64,000 nt of DNA from SHAN690 sp023262195 (GTDB lineage: Bacteria; Bacteroidota; Bacteroidia; Flavobacteriales_G; Salibacteraceae). This document shows positions 9,280-17,949 of the stretch, piece after piece. The position numbers were made by a program, and so were the translations under genes. Below the pieces are notes generated by a model. That model saw only the letters and a list, made by a program, of their open reading frames with translations, had not been told where the DNA came from and searched no databases. The DNA lies in assembly GCA_038142005.1 (NCBI GenBank), contig JAYQJE010000001.1, positions 992,001-1,056,000 of the forward strand. The letters run 5' to 3'. How positions within the stretch are numbered: the stretch's first letter is position 1; every line of letters starts with the position of its first letter.

Positions 9280-10302
9280 CTATTTAATCAAGAATGGGAA
9301 TCTATGCGCATTTTTTAAAGCAATGCCGGTACCTCGAGCTACTGCCCGCAGGGGATCTTCAGCTACATGCACCGGAAGCTTGGTTTTGAGACTGATTCGT
9401 TTATCAAGCCCTCGAAGCATTGAACCTCCGCCCGCAAGATAAATTCCTGTTTTATAAATATCAGCCGATAATTCTGGCGGAGTCATTTCCAATGCGCTTA
9501 AAATCGCTTCTTCAATTTTTGAAATTGACTTATCTAGCGCATGTGCAATTTCAACATAGCTCACTTTAATTTCCTTCGGAATTCCTGTCATCAAATCTCG
9601 ACCGTGTACCGCCATGTCTTCGGGTGGCGATTCCAGTTCGGTTATGGCTGCTCCAACCTCAATTTTAATGCGTTCCGCGCTGCGTTCGCCAATCAGAATG
9701 TTGTGCTGTCTGCGCATGTAGTCTTCAATGTCGTTGGTGAATTCGTCACCGGCTACACGAATGGATTTATCGCATACGATTCCACCGAGGGCAATCACGG
9801 CAATTTCACTGGTTCCACCACCGATATCGATGATCATATTACCCATGGGTTCTTCCACATCGATGCCGATACCAATAGCCGCAGCCATAGGCTCGTGGAT
9901 GAGATACACTTCTTTGGCGCCCGCATGCTCTGCAGAATCTTTCACGGCTCTTTTCTCTACTTCTGTAATTCCAGAAGGGATACAAATCACCATTTTCAGG
10001 CTTGGAGAAAATAAACGACTTCCGTAGTTGATCATTTTGATCATGCCACGTATCATCTGTTCGGCAGCGTGGAAATCAGCAATAACACCGTCTTTTAAAG
10101 GACGAATCGTACGGATGTTTTCGTGGGTCTTTCCATGCATCTGCATAGCAATGCGCCCAACGGCAATAATCTTCTTTGTAGAGCGGTCTTCAGCAACAAT
10201 GGAGGGCTCATCCACCACCACCTTATCGTTATGAATGATAATGGTGTTTGCGGTGCCAAGATCAATAGCAATTTCTTCGGTAAAGAAGTTTAGAAGTCCC
10301 AT
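9280..10302 (-). CDS. mreB: Rod shape-determining protein MreB (bacterial actin)
   Basis: 340 residues with the actin-fold nucleotide motifs in order: phosphate 1 at IDLGTANTII (~13-22), phosphate 2 at IDIGGGTSEIAVI, and the adenosine motif AGGGSMLRGLDK near residue 290. MreB filaments position wall synthesis in rod-shaped cells. It is the first gene of the mreBCD-mrdA-rodA block and follows purH after 75 bases that contain a near-consensus -7 element, so the block may have its own promoter. Confidence 0.97.
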   Translation of the reverse strand: MGLLNFFTEEIAIDLGTANTIIIHNDKVVVDEPSIVAEDRSTKKIIAVGRIAMQMHGKTHENIRTIRPLKDGVIADFHAAEQMIRGMIKMINYGSRLFSPSLKMVICIPSGITEVEKRAVKDSAEHAGAKEVYLIHEPMAAAIGIGIDVEEPMGNMIIDIGGGTSEIAVIALGGIVCDKSIRVAGDEFTNDIEDYMRRQHNILIGERSAERIKIEVGAAITELESPPEDMAVHGRDLMTGIPKEIKVSYVEIAHALDKSISKIEEAILSALEMTPPELSADIYKTGIYLAGGGSMLRGLDKRISLKTKLPVHVAEDPLRAVARGTGIALKNAHRFPFLIK

Positions 10303-10333
10303 CTGCTAGTACGCTGTTATTAAGTGATTTGTG

Positions 10334-10341
10334 CGAAAGTA
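10334..10341 (-). promoter_or_regulatory. Putative -7 promoter element before mreB
   Basis: Reading on the minus strand gives TACTTTCG, seven of eight matches to the Bacteroidota -7 consensus TAnnTTTG, 31 bases before the mreB start. I see no convincing -33 TTG at the ideal distance, so this is weak on its own; the identical octamer also precedes the gene at 17950. Confidence 0.4.
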
Positions 10342-10377
10342 GGGTTTACAAACGGCTTAGAATTTATTACTGAAAAT

Positions 10378-10728
10378 TTAGTGTCGAAAGTGTCGAATTC
10401 CTGTGGTGACCATCACCATATTGTGTTCATCGCAATAGTCAATCGACTCTTGATCACGCACGGATCCTCCGGGCTGAATTACCGCTTTCACTTTTTCTGA
10501 ATTTGCGATTTCAACGCAATCGGGAAACGGGAAAAATGCATCGCTGGCCATTACGCTACCTTCCAGTTCAAAACCAAAGCTTTTGGCCTTGTTGATGGCT
10601 TGCCTCAATGCATCCACCCGCGAGGTTTGCCCAACACCGCTGGCGAGAAGCTGCTTGTTTTTTGCCAAAACGATGGTGTTTGATTTGGTGTGCTTCACCA
10701 ATTTATTGGCAAAAAAGCAGATCCTCAA
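10378..10728 (-). CDS. purH: PurH, C-terminal part (AICAR transformylase domain end)
   Basis: Continues PurH in another frame: after LVKHTKSNTIVLAKN come VGQTSRVDALRQAI, VMASDAFFPFPDCVE and VIQPGGSVRDQESIDYC, the conserved end of the formyltransferase domain, finishing with GIRHFRH. The joint to the N-terminal part is an A6 run on the plus strand (10711-10716); with five bases the protein reads ...EDLLFANKLVKHTKS... without a break, matching the family. Confidence 0.93.
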   Translation of the reverse strand: MRICFFANKLVKHTKSNTIVLAKNKQLLASGVGQTSRVDALRQAINKAKSFGFELEGSVMASDAFFPFPDCVEIANSEKVKAVIQPGGSVRDQESIDYCDEHNMVMVTTGIRHFRH

Positions 10729-11869
10729 TTTGCTCTGAGGTAGGTTTCTTTTGAGTCACGCTGGTGAGATCATTTGCCACCACGGTTTTGTCGTCCGCAT
10801 CTTGTACCAACAATCCATTAAGTATGGATCTGGATGTTTGTTTCGGAAATCCTTGTTGCTTATCAAGCAACAGAATCCGATTCTTTTTTGATTTTAAAAG
10901 TTCCAATGCTTCGTCAGAAAAGTGAGGCGCAATGACTACCTCACAGAAAAGCTTATTGATCTCTTCCGCGGCATCCAACTCAATGCCCTTGTTTGTAACA
11001 ATGATTCCTCCAAAAGCCGAAACGGGGTCGCCAGCCAGTGCATCGAGGTAGGCGGTTTTTGAATCTCCCCGGGTGGCAAATCCGCATGCGTTATTGTGTT
11101 TAATCACCGCAAATGTGGGCGACTCGTCCGCAAAATCTCGAATCAACCGAATGGCTGAGTCCACATCCAACAGGTTGTTGTAAGACAATTCCTTTCCATG
11201 CAACTGCTCAATAAATGCATTGAGATCTCCTTTGAATGCTCCAGATTGATGCGGATTTTCACCGTATCTCAATATCTTGGAATCAGAATTTCCACTGAAA
11301 TAGGATGCAATGGCCGTGTCATAGTCACGCGTCACATTGAATGCTTTGCTTGCCAATCGCTTTCGATCTTCTAGACTGGTGCTTCCTCCATTTTCTAAAA
11401 TGGTTTGAAGGTCTTTGTATTCGTTTTTTGACCCGATGATCACCACATCCTTGTGGTTTTTTGCCGCAGCGCGAATCAAGGAGATGCCACCGATGTCGAT
11501 TTTTTCGATGATGTCAGCTTCACTCGCTCCTGAAGCTACGGTCTCTTCAAACGGATAGAGGTCAACCACGACAAGATCGAGGTTTGGGATTTGGTATTCG
11601 CTTAATTCCTTTTGGTCATTGGGGTTGTCAGACCTTCCCAAAATTCCACCGAAAACTTTGGGGTGCAATGTTTTTACTCTTCCGCCCAAAATGCTCGGAT
11701 ATCCAGTCACCGATTCAACTTGAACCACAGGAATATTGCGATCTTCAAAATATTTGGCCGTACCTCCTGTGGAGTATATCGTCACTCCATGCTGACTTAA
11801 AAGGTCCGCGATTTGGTCTAGACCGTCTTTGTGAAAAACGGAGATTAGGGCAGACTTAATGGTTTTCAT
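10703..11869 (-). CDS. purH: PurH, N-terminal part (IMP cyclohydrolase / start of AICAR formyltransferase)
   Basis: Bifunctional enzyme of the last two steps of IMP synthesis. ATG 11869 is preferred over the upstream ATG 11905 because the IMP cyclohydrolase domain starts directly with KSALISVFHKDGL; STGGTAKYF and VESVTGYPSILGGRVKTLHP follow. The transformylase domain begins near residue 200 with LRYGENPHQSGAFKG and has the catalytic region VIKHNNACGFAT. The frame breaks after EDLLF at the A6 run described for the other piece; the two pieces sum to about 507 residues, the normal length. Upstream of the mre operon, as is common in Bacteroidota. Confidence 0.95.
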   Translation of the reverse strand: MKTIKSALISVFHKDGLDQIADLLSQHGVTIYSTGGTAKYFEDRNIPVVQVESVTGYPSILGGRVKTLHPKVFGGILGRSDNPNDQKELSEYQIPNLDLVVVDLYPFEETVASGASEADIIEKIDIGGISLIRAAAKNHKDVVIIGSKNEYKDLQTILENGGSTSLEDRKRLASKAFNVTRDYDTAIASYFSGNSDSKILRYGENPHQSGAFKGDLNAFIEQLHGKELSYNNLLDVDSAIRLIRDFADESPTFAVIKHNNACGFATRGDSKTAYLDALAGDPVSAFGGIIVTNKGIELDAAEEINKLFCEVVIAPHFSDEALELLKSKKNRILLLDKQQGFPKQTSRSILNGLLVQDADDKTVVANDLTSVTQKKPTSEQIEDLLFCQ

Positions 11870-12002
11870 GTGTTTAGGCTTGTAATATTTTTGGTAAGGC
11901 TGCAATGATATGTATTGGCTAGGGGAATTAGGGCCGTTTCAAGGGTGTGTTATACACAGGTTTTCATCAAAACTCAAATTGAGAATCGAGTGAGAAGGCG
12001 CT

Positions 12003-12587
12003 TTACTCTGTTCGAGCTTTTGCTTCAAACCTTCCCTTTCTGAAAACATTGCGTTTTCGTTCTTTCTTCGGTTTTTTCCGCAACTCTTTTTGCTTTTCTA
12101 TCGGTAAACTCGCAATCTCTTGGCATGCTTCGCTGCAACAGCCTTCATACTTCTTGGCGCATTCCTCACATTGGATAAAGAGCAGGTGGCAATCTTCATT
12201 TACACAATTGGTGTGGTCGTCACAGGGCTTTCCACACTGGTGGCATTCAGCAATCACCTCATCTGAAATGCGCTCACCTAGGCGTTCATCAAACACAAAG
12301 TTTTTACCTCGATATTTATTCTCCAAACCCTTTTCTTGAACCTGATGCGCATACTCGATAATGCCGCCCCTCAGTTGGTTGACGTCTTCGTAACCCAGAT
12401 GTTTGAAATAGGCGCTGGCTTTTTCGCATCGAATGCCACCGGTGCAATACATCAGAATTTTCTCCTTTTTCTTGCCATCCAAAATGGTTTCCACCATTTT
12501 CAGCTCATCCCTAAACGTGTCTGCATCAGGAAGTATGGCTCCTTCAAAATGCCCTACCTCGCTTTCATAGTGGTTGCGCATATCCAC
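12003..12587 (-). CDS. trhO: TrhO (YceA) tRNA uridine hydroxylase, C-terminal part
   Basis: Rhodanese domain second half plus the Cys-rich tail of TrhO: active-site loop CTGGIRCEKA, GGIIEYAHQV, then CHQCGKPCDDHTNC and the paired-Cys segment to CCSEACQEIA, and a basic Lys/Arg-rich C-terminus. TrhO makes 5-hydroxyuridine at tRNA position 34. The frame really begins further upstream (LSAEEFNCAIDEGAIVVDMRN) and joins the other piece at a T3 run at 12640-12642 that is one base too long. Confidence 0.9.
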   Translation of the reverse strand: MDMRNHYESEVGHFEGAILPDADTFRDELKMVETILDGKKKEKILMYCTGGIRCEKASAYFKHLGYEDVNQLRGGIIEYAHQVQEKGLENKYRGKNFVFDERLGERISDEVIAECHQCGKPCDDHTNCVNEDCHLLFIQCEECAKKYEGCCSEACQEIASLPIEKQKELRKKPKKERKRNVFRKGRFEAKARTE

Positions 12588-12615
12588 TACGATCGCTCCT
12601 TCATCTATAGCGCAA

Positions 12616-13035
12616 TTAAACTCCTCTGCAGATAAATGATTTCCCTGTGTTCCATGGATTAAAGGTGTTGTCGTCTAAACCATCGGCTACAATCTTTTCG
12701 CGTACTTTAATCTTGAGCTTGTAAAATGATTTACCGTCATCTTCTACCGCGATTTTAAAGGGCACACCTTTGAGGTAAGAGTCTTGTTCGACAATCGAGT
12801 TGAAAGATGACCAGTGGTTTTCGGGCACACTCATTTGTGCATTTACTCCTTCTTTGGCTAGGTAGATTCTCCCCAGGCAATCGAGCGATTCGAGCTTACG
12901 ATAGAGTTCATGGCGGTATTCCTCTGGATTTGGAATGTGTACATATCGATAAAATGAAATGGTTTTTCGGGGCGTTTCGTCCTTTTGAATCCGCTCCTTC
13001 AATACGCGCTTATCTACTCTGTTGTGCAGTGCCAT
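12616..13035 (-). CDS. trhO: TrhO (YceA) tRNA uridine hydroxylase, N-terminal part
   Basis: N-terminal acylphosphatase-like domain of TrhO: TISFYRYVHIPNPEEYR, GRIYLAKEGVNAQMSVPE and KSFYKLKIKVREKIVADGL, which matches the YceA family closely. The last eight residues of this open frame, after FNPWNTG, are read out of frame because of a one-base insertion near 12641. Together the two pieces give about 345 residues. Starts at ATG 13035 only five bases from a perfect TAnnTTTG element, so the leader is extremely short. Confidence 0.9.
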   Translation of the reverse strand: MALHNRVDKRVLKERIQKDETPRKTISFYRYVHIPNPEEYRHELYRKLESLDCLGRIYLAKEGVNAQMSVPENHWSSFNSIVEQDSYLKGVPFKIAVEDDGKSFYKLKIKVREKIVADGLDDNTFNPWNTGKSFICRGV

Positions 13036-13039
13036 GGTG

Positions 13040-13047
13040 CAAAAGTA
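13040..13047 (-). promoter_or_regulatory. -7 promoter element before trhO
   Basis: Minus-strand TACTTTTG is a perfect match to the Bacteroidota -7 consensus TAnnTTTG. It lies five bases upstream of the annotated ATG at 13035, so either the message is nearly leaderless or translation starts at a later codon. Confidence 0.5.
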
Positions 13048-13070
13048 ATGCGTTGGTAGCGAGGATTTTC

Positions 13071-14108
13071 CTAATTTTTATCAGGGATATTGCGCCTGAA
13101 ATCTGCGCAAGTGACGTTTGATGTCCACTTCTGATAAAGCGGGGCACCTTTCAGAATATGCTTGGTAAGCTGATCCGCAAAAAAGGGTGCGAGCAATACA
13201 CCTTTTGACCCAAACCCATTAAAAATAAAGTGCTTGGGAATGCGCGGATGGGCTCCTAGGTAAGGTCTGCGATCGGATGCGGCTGGTCGCAAACCCGATG
13301 CGTGCTCCACAATTTCATAGGACACATTGAACCGCTCTTCAAAGGCTTTGCTGAGTTCTTCAACGGCATTTTTTGACGGCTCCCATGACATGGTTTCCCA
13401 TTCAAAAGTGGAGGAAAGCTTGTAGCGCTTGTTCCCGAGTGGGATGGTGTTTACCACGTTATTCAGTATCGTATCGCACAGCTCGTACTCTGTTTCAATA
13501 ACGATCCAATCGCCCTTGGCCACTTTGAAGGGCAGCCAATTCCAGAGCGGATTGTAGACGGCATAGGCGCCTTCGCAGAAGACGACCGAATCGTATACTT
13601 CGCCATTGTATTCGAGTTGTTGATCAATGGATTTTAGATGATCAAGATCAAACGAATCATTTCTAAATGAACCCGTGGATTGAAGGTGTTCGCGATACGC
13701 TTCCATAAGCACAGGGCAATCCACCGCAAACGCTTGAAGTACGCGGCCCAAGTCTCCATCTACGGGATTCAAGTAGGGTTTGTATTCTGGCTCTTGAGCT
13801 CGGGTATTCCAAAAAGTGCGATAGTCATCGCTCTTGATCCATTTGTCGATGGTCACGGATGATAAGGACTGGATACCCAGTTTCTCATCCATTTTGGAAT
13901 AAAAGTCAAGTGCGAAAGGGGCCAATTCATCGACCCGCCACGATTTATTGAGCCGCTTAAAAACGATGGGATTGGCAACTCCGGTAGCCACCTTGGTACT
14001 GCTTGGTTGGTCATGAGCATCAACCAACACCACCTGCTCTTTCTTTTCTAAGAAATTTTCGGCCAGCGAAATTCCGGCCAATCCTCCACCAACAATCAAA
14101 TACGCCAT
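13071..14108 (-). CDS. FAD-dependent oxidoreductase of the DAO family
   Basis: 345 residues. The N-terminus holds the dinucleotide-binding fold YLIVGGGLAGISLAENFL (Gly-x-Gly-x-x-Gly) and a Glu/Asp-ended beta strand VVLVDAHD. The C-terminal GLRPAASDRRPYLG and FNGFGSKGVLLAPFFADQL are typical of the D-amino-acid-oxidase superfamily (glycine oxidase ThiO, MnmC FAD domain). The relatives most like it in Bacteroidota are uncharacterised; substrate is unknown. Placed after trhO with 35 bases between, its nearness to a tRNA-modification gene makes an MnmC-like role conceivable, but that is speculation. Confidence 0.8.
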   Translation of the reverse strand: MAYLIVGGGLAGISLAENFLEKKEQVVLVDAHDQPSSTKVATGVANPIVFKRLNKSWRVDELAPFALDFYSKMDEKLGIQSLSSVTIDKWIKSDDYRTFWNTRAQEPEYKPYLNPVDGDLGRVLQAFAVDCPVLMEAYREHLQSTGSFRNDSFDLDHLKSIDQQLEYNGEVYDSVVFCEGAYAVYNPLWNWLPFKVAKGDWIVIETEYELCDTILNNVVNTIPLGNKRYKLSSTFEWETMSWEPSKNAVEELSKAFEERFNVSYEIVEHASGLRPAASDRRPYLGAHPRIPKHFIFNGFGSKGVLLAPFFADQLTKHILKGAPLYQKWTSNVTCADFRRNIPDKN

Positions 14109-14159
14109 TCTAATTTCAAAGGTGTGAATATCTCAAATTGCTTATCGAGACAACTTTTA

Positions 14160-14255
14160 AACGGAACGTACTACTACATTGTTCGCGTTAAGGAACAAAC
14201 CTTAGAGGCAGAACCAGTAGAGTTCAGAGGCGACCTGACACTAATCCGAAACTAA
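14160..14255 (+). pseudogene. 3' remnant of a duplicated T9SS type B gene
   Basis: Thirty-one codons and a stop that read NGTYYYIVRVKEQTLEAEPV...LTLIRN, almost the same as the end of the intact gene at 14441-17830. By eye the two DNA copies differ at about ten of ~95 bases, several of them synonymous. There is no start or upstream domain: unrelated sequence lies directly before it. After the stop, the two copies still share an AT-rich tract ending ggttttgtttgt, so the copied segment included the terminator region. Interpreted as what remains after deletion of a tandem copy. Confidence 0.8.
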
Positions 14256-14440
14256 GGCAACCAACATAGATAAACTGAAAACTCTTGGATAAATCATCTA
14301 AGGCGGTTTTGTTTGTTTTTGCCTGCCAATTGGCACGTATTTCATGAGGTCAATTTATCTAAATTCGCTCGGCATAAAATCCTAGGCAACTTTTTGTGAA
14401 ACTTTGTTGTCTAGAGAGTCAGTTAATTGAATTGAACACC

Positions 14441-17400
14441 ATGAAGAAAATATTTTATTCCCTCGTTGTTGCTGCAATCACGCTACTAAGCGTTCAACAG
14501 TCAAGTGCTACCCACATTATGGGTATGAATATCACTTACAAGCACATTAATGGAGACACGTTCGTAATGAACCTAGATTTCTTCCGTTATTGTGGAGGTA
14601 CGGCCTTCAACAACGGTAACTGTACCGGTGCTGCAGGTATTGGGTCAATAGCTGGCTATTATGCTCGTTGCGAAGACAATGGTTGGCAAGGCAACAGACA
14701 AGCGCAAGCTGATACAATCCGCGAGGCCACTCCTATTTGCGATTCACTGAACTCCACACAAAACTCTTGTATCGTTGGTAACTGTGGATTGCTCGGCATT
14801 CAATGGGGTATTTACAGAGATACATTGGTTCTTGATAGCACTTTTCATGGAGGTATTGAGTGTGATAATTGGATTTTTGTTTACGCAAGTGGCGCGAGAA
14901 ATACTGGTGTAAACTATGTGAGTCAACCAAGTATTGTGGCATATGCTCGATTGGATCACGCTGAAGACCCAACCAACTCATCAGTTCAATTTGAATCGGC
15001 CAAGCCTATCCCCTTCTTCTGCGATGGGCAAGAGGTGACCTACAACTGGAGCGCGTTCGATCCTGATGGGGACAGCCTTTACTGGCGATTGGATACGGCT
15101 TGGAATAATTACGTTAATGGAACATTCAATTCAATCAACTATGCTACAATTGTCGGCTACGACACCTTTGAAGGATTGGATCCCATGCCAGGCGAGGTAT
15201 TGATTAACAATTCAACCGGTCAGCTCAACTTTACGGCCACCATTCCTCCGGGATTCAATTTCGCCAACTATGCCATTGCGGTGTTGGTGGAAGAGTATGA
15301 TAATATAACAGGGGAGTTTCGTGGATCGGTACACCGGGATATCCAGTTCATTGTACTGGACAGTTGTAACAATACGGCACCCTTAGATTCTGCCGGTATG
15401 GTGAACTTTGAGGGCTCGGGCTCCCAGCTCGACTCTAATACCATAGTGGTCTGTACGGGCCAAGACTTTGAGTTTGAGTTGGTGTTTGAAGACTTTGATA
15501 CCTCGGGAGTGTTGGATCCCAATAGTAATATCACCGCATTCTGTAACATCGATCAGATCCTGCCAGGAGCGATTTGGGATACCACGGGAACCAACCCGGT
15601 AACAATGAATATTTCTTGGACGGCCGTGCCGACCAACCAGCGCTTTGTGCCATTCAATGTGACGGTGGAAGATGATTTTTGTCCGGTTACCGGCTTCAAT
15701 GTGTTTTCGTATGTGATCCGTATTGAGCCGAGTACGTTTTTACCTCCAGATACTTCGATCTGTGAGCTTGACTCGATCGAGATATTCGTGGATGGTGGGG
15801 ATACCATCACCTGGGAAGTGATCGATGGTCCGGCATTAGACTCGGGAGTGAACTACGGATGTTATGACAATAACTGTAAGTCGGTATGGCTTCATCCATC
15901 GGCTACTTCCACGTATGTGGTAAGCAGTGAGTTGGATACGGCTTGCGGCAATACCGATACGATGGTGGTTGAAGTATTCAATAAGTTCCCGATCAACATT
16001 ACACCAGACAGCGGAGGTACTGCAGACGAGTTGGTATACTGTTCTACCGATCCGTTGGATACGCTATTGGTGGAGACTCCAGGTGGAACGTTTGTAGGCT
16101 CGGGTATTGTGAACCAAGTAGACGGAGTATTTGCTCCAGACATTGTCGATCCAGGTTCGGGTAGAGACACCACAGTGCAGATCATATACTTCTTAGAAGG
16201 AGTTTGTGCGAATGCCGACACGATAGGCATACGAGTAAAAGGTACGCCTGATGGTCGTGTGGCCACCGAAGGACCCTTCTGTGGGCAGAGTACCTCGGTG
16301 CAGCTGGAAGGATTGTTTATGGTCACCGATAGCAGTTTCCAGAGCTCTACATGGATGAATGCAGACAGTTCAAACAACCCAAACAGTTCAGGGATATTGA
16401 ACCCAAGTGCATTTAATGCCCCAGACACGATTGTGGTGATTCATACCGTAAATGACAGTGGGTGTATAGGATTTGATTCCACACGCTTGCTGATCGTTGG
16501 AGAGTATAATTCAAACATCGACAGCTTACCAAAGATCTGTGAAGGCGAAGAAGTGGAAGTATTCCTCAACGACTTTGAAGGAGATCCATTCGGTTCATGG
16601 ACGGGTGAAGCCATCGAAGAGATCCCGGCAGAGTCGGGTAAGTTTTACTTCAGAGCTGAAGATAAAGAAGCGGGTGAGTATGAGATTACTTATGAGATTA
16701 CAGGAGACTGCGGAACTAGTACCACAACCAACATTGTGATCAGTGAACTGCCAGATGCACGTTTCTTTGGGGCAGACAGTGTGTATTGCGACAACATTGA
16801 AGACAGCGTGTTATTGGTGCCTACCAGAGAAGGCGGAATCTGGGGCGGAAGCTTGACTGAGCTGCATGATGGCTATTTTGTACCGAGCAGAGTAGGAGCG
16901 GGTATTTATGACATCAGCTATGAGCTATATGACTCAGCTACTACGTGTTACAACAAAAGGATACTTCCAGTGCGTATTGCTGCCACTCCAGCCATACCAA
17001 AAGTATTTGGAGGTGGACCATACTGTCAAGGATATGTGCTCAAAGATTTACGAGCCGATGGATTGTTGAGCAACACTTTTAAGTGGTATGAATGGCCTGA
17101 TTACGATGAGGCAATCAAAATCAACCCAGATACGGTGACCTCTTTAGACAACCTCGTATTACTCGGTGCGGGCAATCCATTTGAGTATGGAGAATTGACT
17201 GAGATGCCAACTAATGTATTTGGCACTCAATTTAGCAAAGAGGGTTGTGAAAGTGGTTATGCGGGTGTTGCCATCACGGTATTGCCAGCGCCAGTAGCGA
17301 GCTTCTATCCAAGTGATACTACGGTAACCGAGCGCAACGTACCATCGATTGTACAGTTTGTAAACGTGAGTGACGATGGCTTGCCAGATTCGGCAGCGGT

Positions 17401-17830
17401 GGACTTATTGTACACTTGGACGTTTGGATCATTCGGTACCACGAATGAAGAGAACCCAGAGTTTACCTTTGAGGAGATCGGTAAGTTCCCGATCAAACTC
17501 TTGGCAGACAATGGTACATGCCAAGACTCGATGACGATCTTCTTGACGTTTGATCGTTTGACGAGCTTCTATATCCCGAACGTATTCACACCAAACGGTG
17601 ATGGACAGAACGATGAGTTTGATTGGGGTGTGAAGGGCATTGATGAGTTCACGATAGTGATCTACAATCGCTGGGGCACGAAGGTGTATGAATCAGAGAT
17701 GGTGGATGATACCTGGGACGGAGGCGATGAGCCAGACGGAACGTATTACTACATTGTTCGCGGTAAGGAACAAACCTTAGAGGCAGAACCGGTAGAGTAT
17801 CGAGGCGACCTTACGCTGATTCGAAACTAA
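14441..17830 (+). CDS. Large secreted protein with T9SS type B (gliding-motility C-terminal) sorting domain
   Basis: ATG 14441 is chosen because it begins the signal peptide MKKIFYSLVVAAITLLSV ending ...SSATH. About 1129 residues. The N-terminal ~330 residues share with the gene at 49579 a domain starting ATHIMG and containing AFDPDGDSLYWRL. Several Ig/PKD-like modules follow with repeated CxG...F patterns (PGGTFVGSGIV, FGSWTGEAI, IWGGSL). The C-terminus IPNVFTPNGDGQNDEF, FTIVIYNRWGTKVYES and DGTYYYIVRGK is the type B sorting domain, which directs export through T9SS and often retention with SprB-type adhesins. Likely a cell-surface or matrix protein; ligand unknown. No frameshift was found. 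Confidence 0.88.
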   Translation: MKKIFYSLVVAAITLLSVQQSSATHIMGMNITYKHINGDTFVMNLDFFRYCGGTAFNNGNCTGAAGIGSIAGYYARCEDNGWQGNRQAQADTIREATPICDSLNSTQNSCIVGNCGLLGIQWGIYRDTLVLDSTFHGGIECDNWIFVYASGARNTGVNYVSQPSIVAYARLDHAEDPTNSSVQFESAKPIPFFCDGQEVTYNWSAFDPDGDSLYWRLDTAWNNYVNGTFNSINYATIVGYDTFEGLDPMPGEVLINNSTGQLNFTATIPPGFNFANYAIAVLVEEYDNITGEFRGSVHRDIQFIVLDSCNNTAPLDSAGMVNFEGSGSQLDSNTIVVCTGQDFEFELVFEDFDTSGVLDPNSNITAFCNIDQILPGAIWDTTGTNPVTMNISWTAVPTNQRFVPFNVTVEDDFCPVTGFNVFSYVIRIEPSTFLPPDTSICELDSIEIFVDGGDTITWEVIDGPALDSGVNYGCYDNNCKSVWLHPSATSTYVVSSELDTACGNTDTMVVEVFNKFPINITPDSGGTADELVYCSTDPLDTLLVETPGGTFVGSGIVNQVDGVFAPDIVDPGSGRDTTVQIIYFLEGVCANADTIGIRVKGTPDGRVATEGPFCGQSTSVQLEGLFMVTDSSFQSSTWMNADSSNNPNSSGILNPSAFNAPDTIVVIHTVNDSGCIGFDSTRLLIVGEYNSNIDSLPKICEGEEVEVFLNDFEGDPFGSWTGEAIEEIPAESGKFYFRAEDKEAGEYEITYEITGDCGTSTTTNIVISELPDARFFGADSVYCDNIEDSVLLVPTREGGIWGGSLTELHDGYFVPSRVGAGIYDISYELYDSATTCYNKRILPVRIAATPAIPKVFGGGPYCQGYVLKDLRADGLLSNTFKWYEWPDYDEAIKINPDTVTSLDNLVLLGAGNPFEYGELTEMPTNVFGTQFSKEGCESGYAGVAITVLPAPVASFYPSDTTVTERNVPSIVQFVNVSDDGLPDSAAVDLLYTWTFGSFGTTNEENPEFTFEEIGKFPIKLLADNGTCQDSMTIFLTFDRLTSFYIPNVFTPNGDGQNDEFDWGVKGIDEFTIVIYNRWGTKVYESEMVDDTWDGGDEPDGTYYYIVRGKEQTLEAEPVEYRGDLTLIRN

Positions 17831-17860
17831 GACAAGAAGAAAACAAGCACAGATAAAACT

Positions 17861-17892
17861 CCCCTTTGATGTTCTAATCAAAGGGGGTTTTG
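17861..17892 (+). terminator. Rho-independent terminator of the T9SS type B gene
   Basis: A perfect 10-base-pair stem, CCCCTTTGAT / ATCAAAGGGG with the six-base loop gttcta, followed by GGTTTTGTTTG. It lies 30 bases after the stop codon at 17830. A decayed equivalent follows the remnant at 14255. Confidence 0.85.
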
Positions 17893-17937
17893 TTTGTAAA
17901 TCCCTGAGGTTTTGTCGGCTCGCCTACACACTCAAAT

Positions 17938-17945
17938 TACTTTCG
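17938..17945 (+). promoter_or_regulatory. Putative -7 promoter element before the kinase-like gene
   Basis: TACTTTCG, seven of eight matches to TAnnTTTG, ends four bases before the ATG at 17950; a TTTTG lies about 23 bases further upstream as a candidate -33. The very short spacing to the start would make the transcript nearly leaderless. Confidence 0.35.
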
Positions 17946-17949
17946 CAAT

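Noticed and set aside
9541..10014. 157-residue open frame antisense to mreB
   Set aside because: It mirrors the highly conserved mreB coding strand, has an implausible composition (Asn, His and Phe-rich) and no family features.
10703..10728. Programmed ribosomal frameshift in purH at the A6/T6 run
   Set aside because: The run looks slippery, but the same kind of break occurs in over a dozen unrelated genes with both gain and loss of a base, so a common technical cause is far simpler.
15892..16428. 178-residue open frame antisense to the large T9SS gene
   Set aside because: Low-complexity Ser/Pro/Val composition expected from the reverse of a Thr/Gly/Asp-rich coding strand; no signal or domain.
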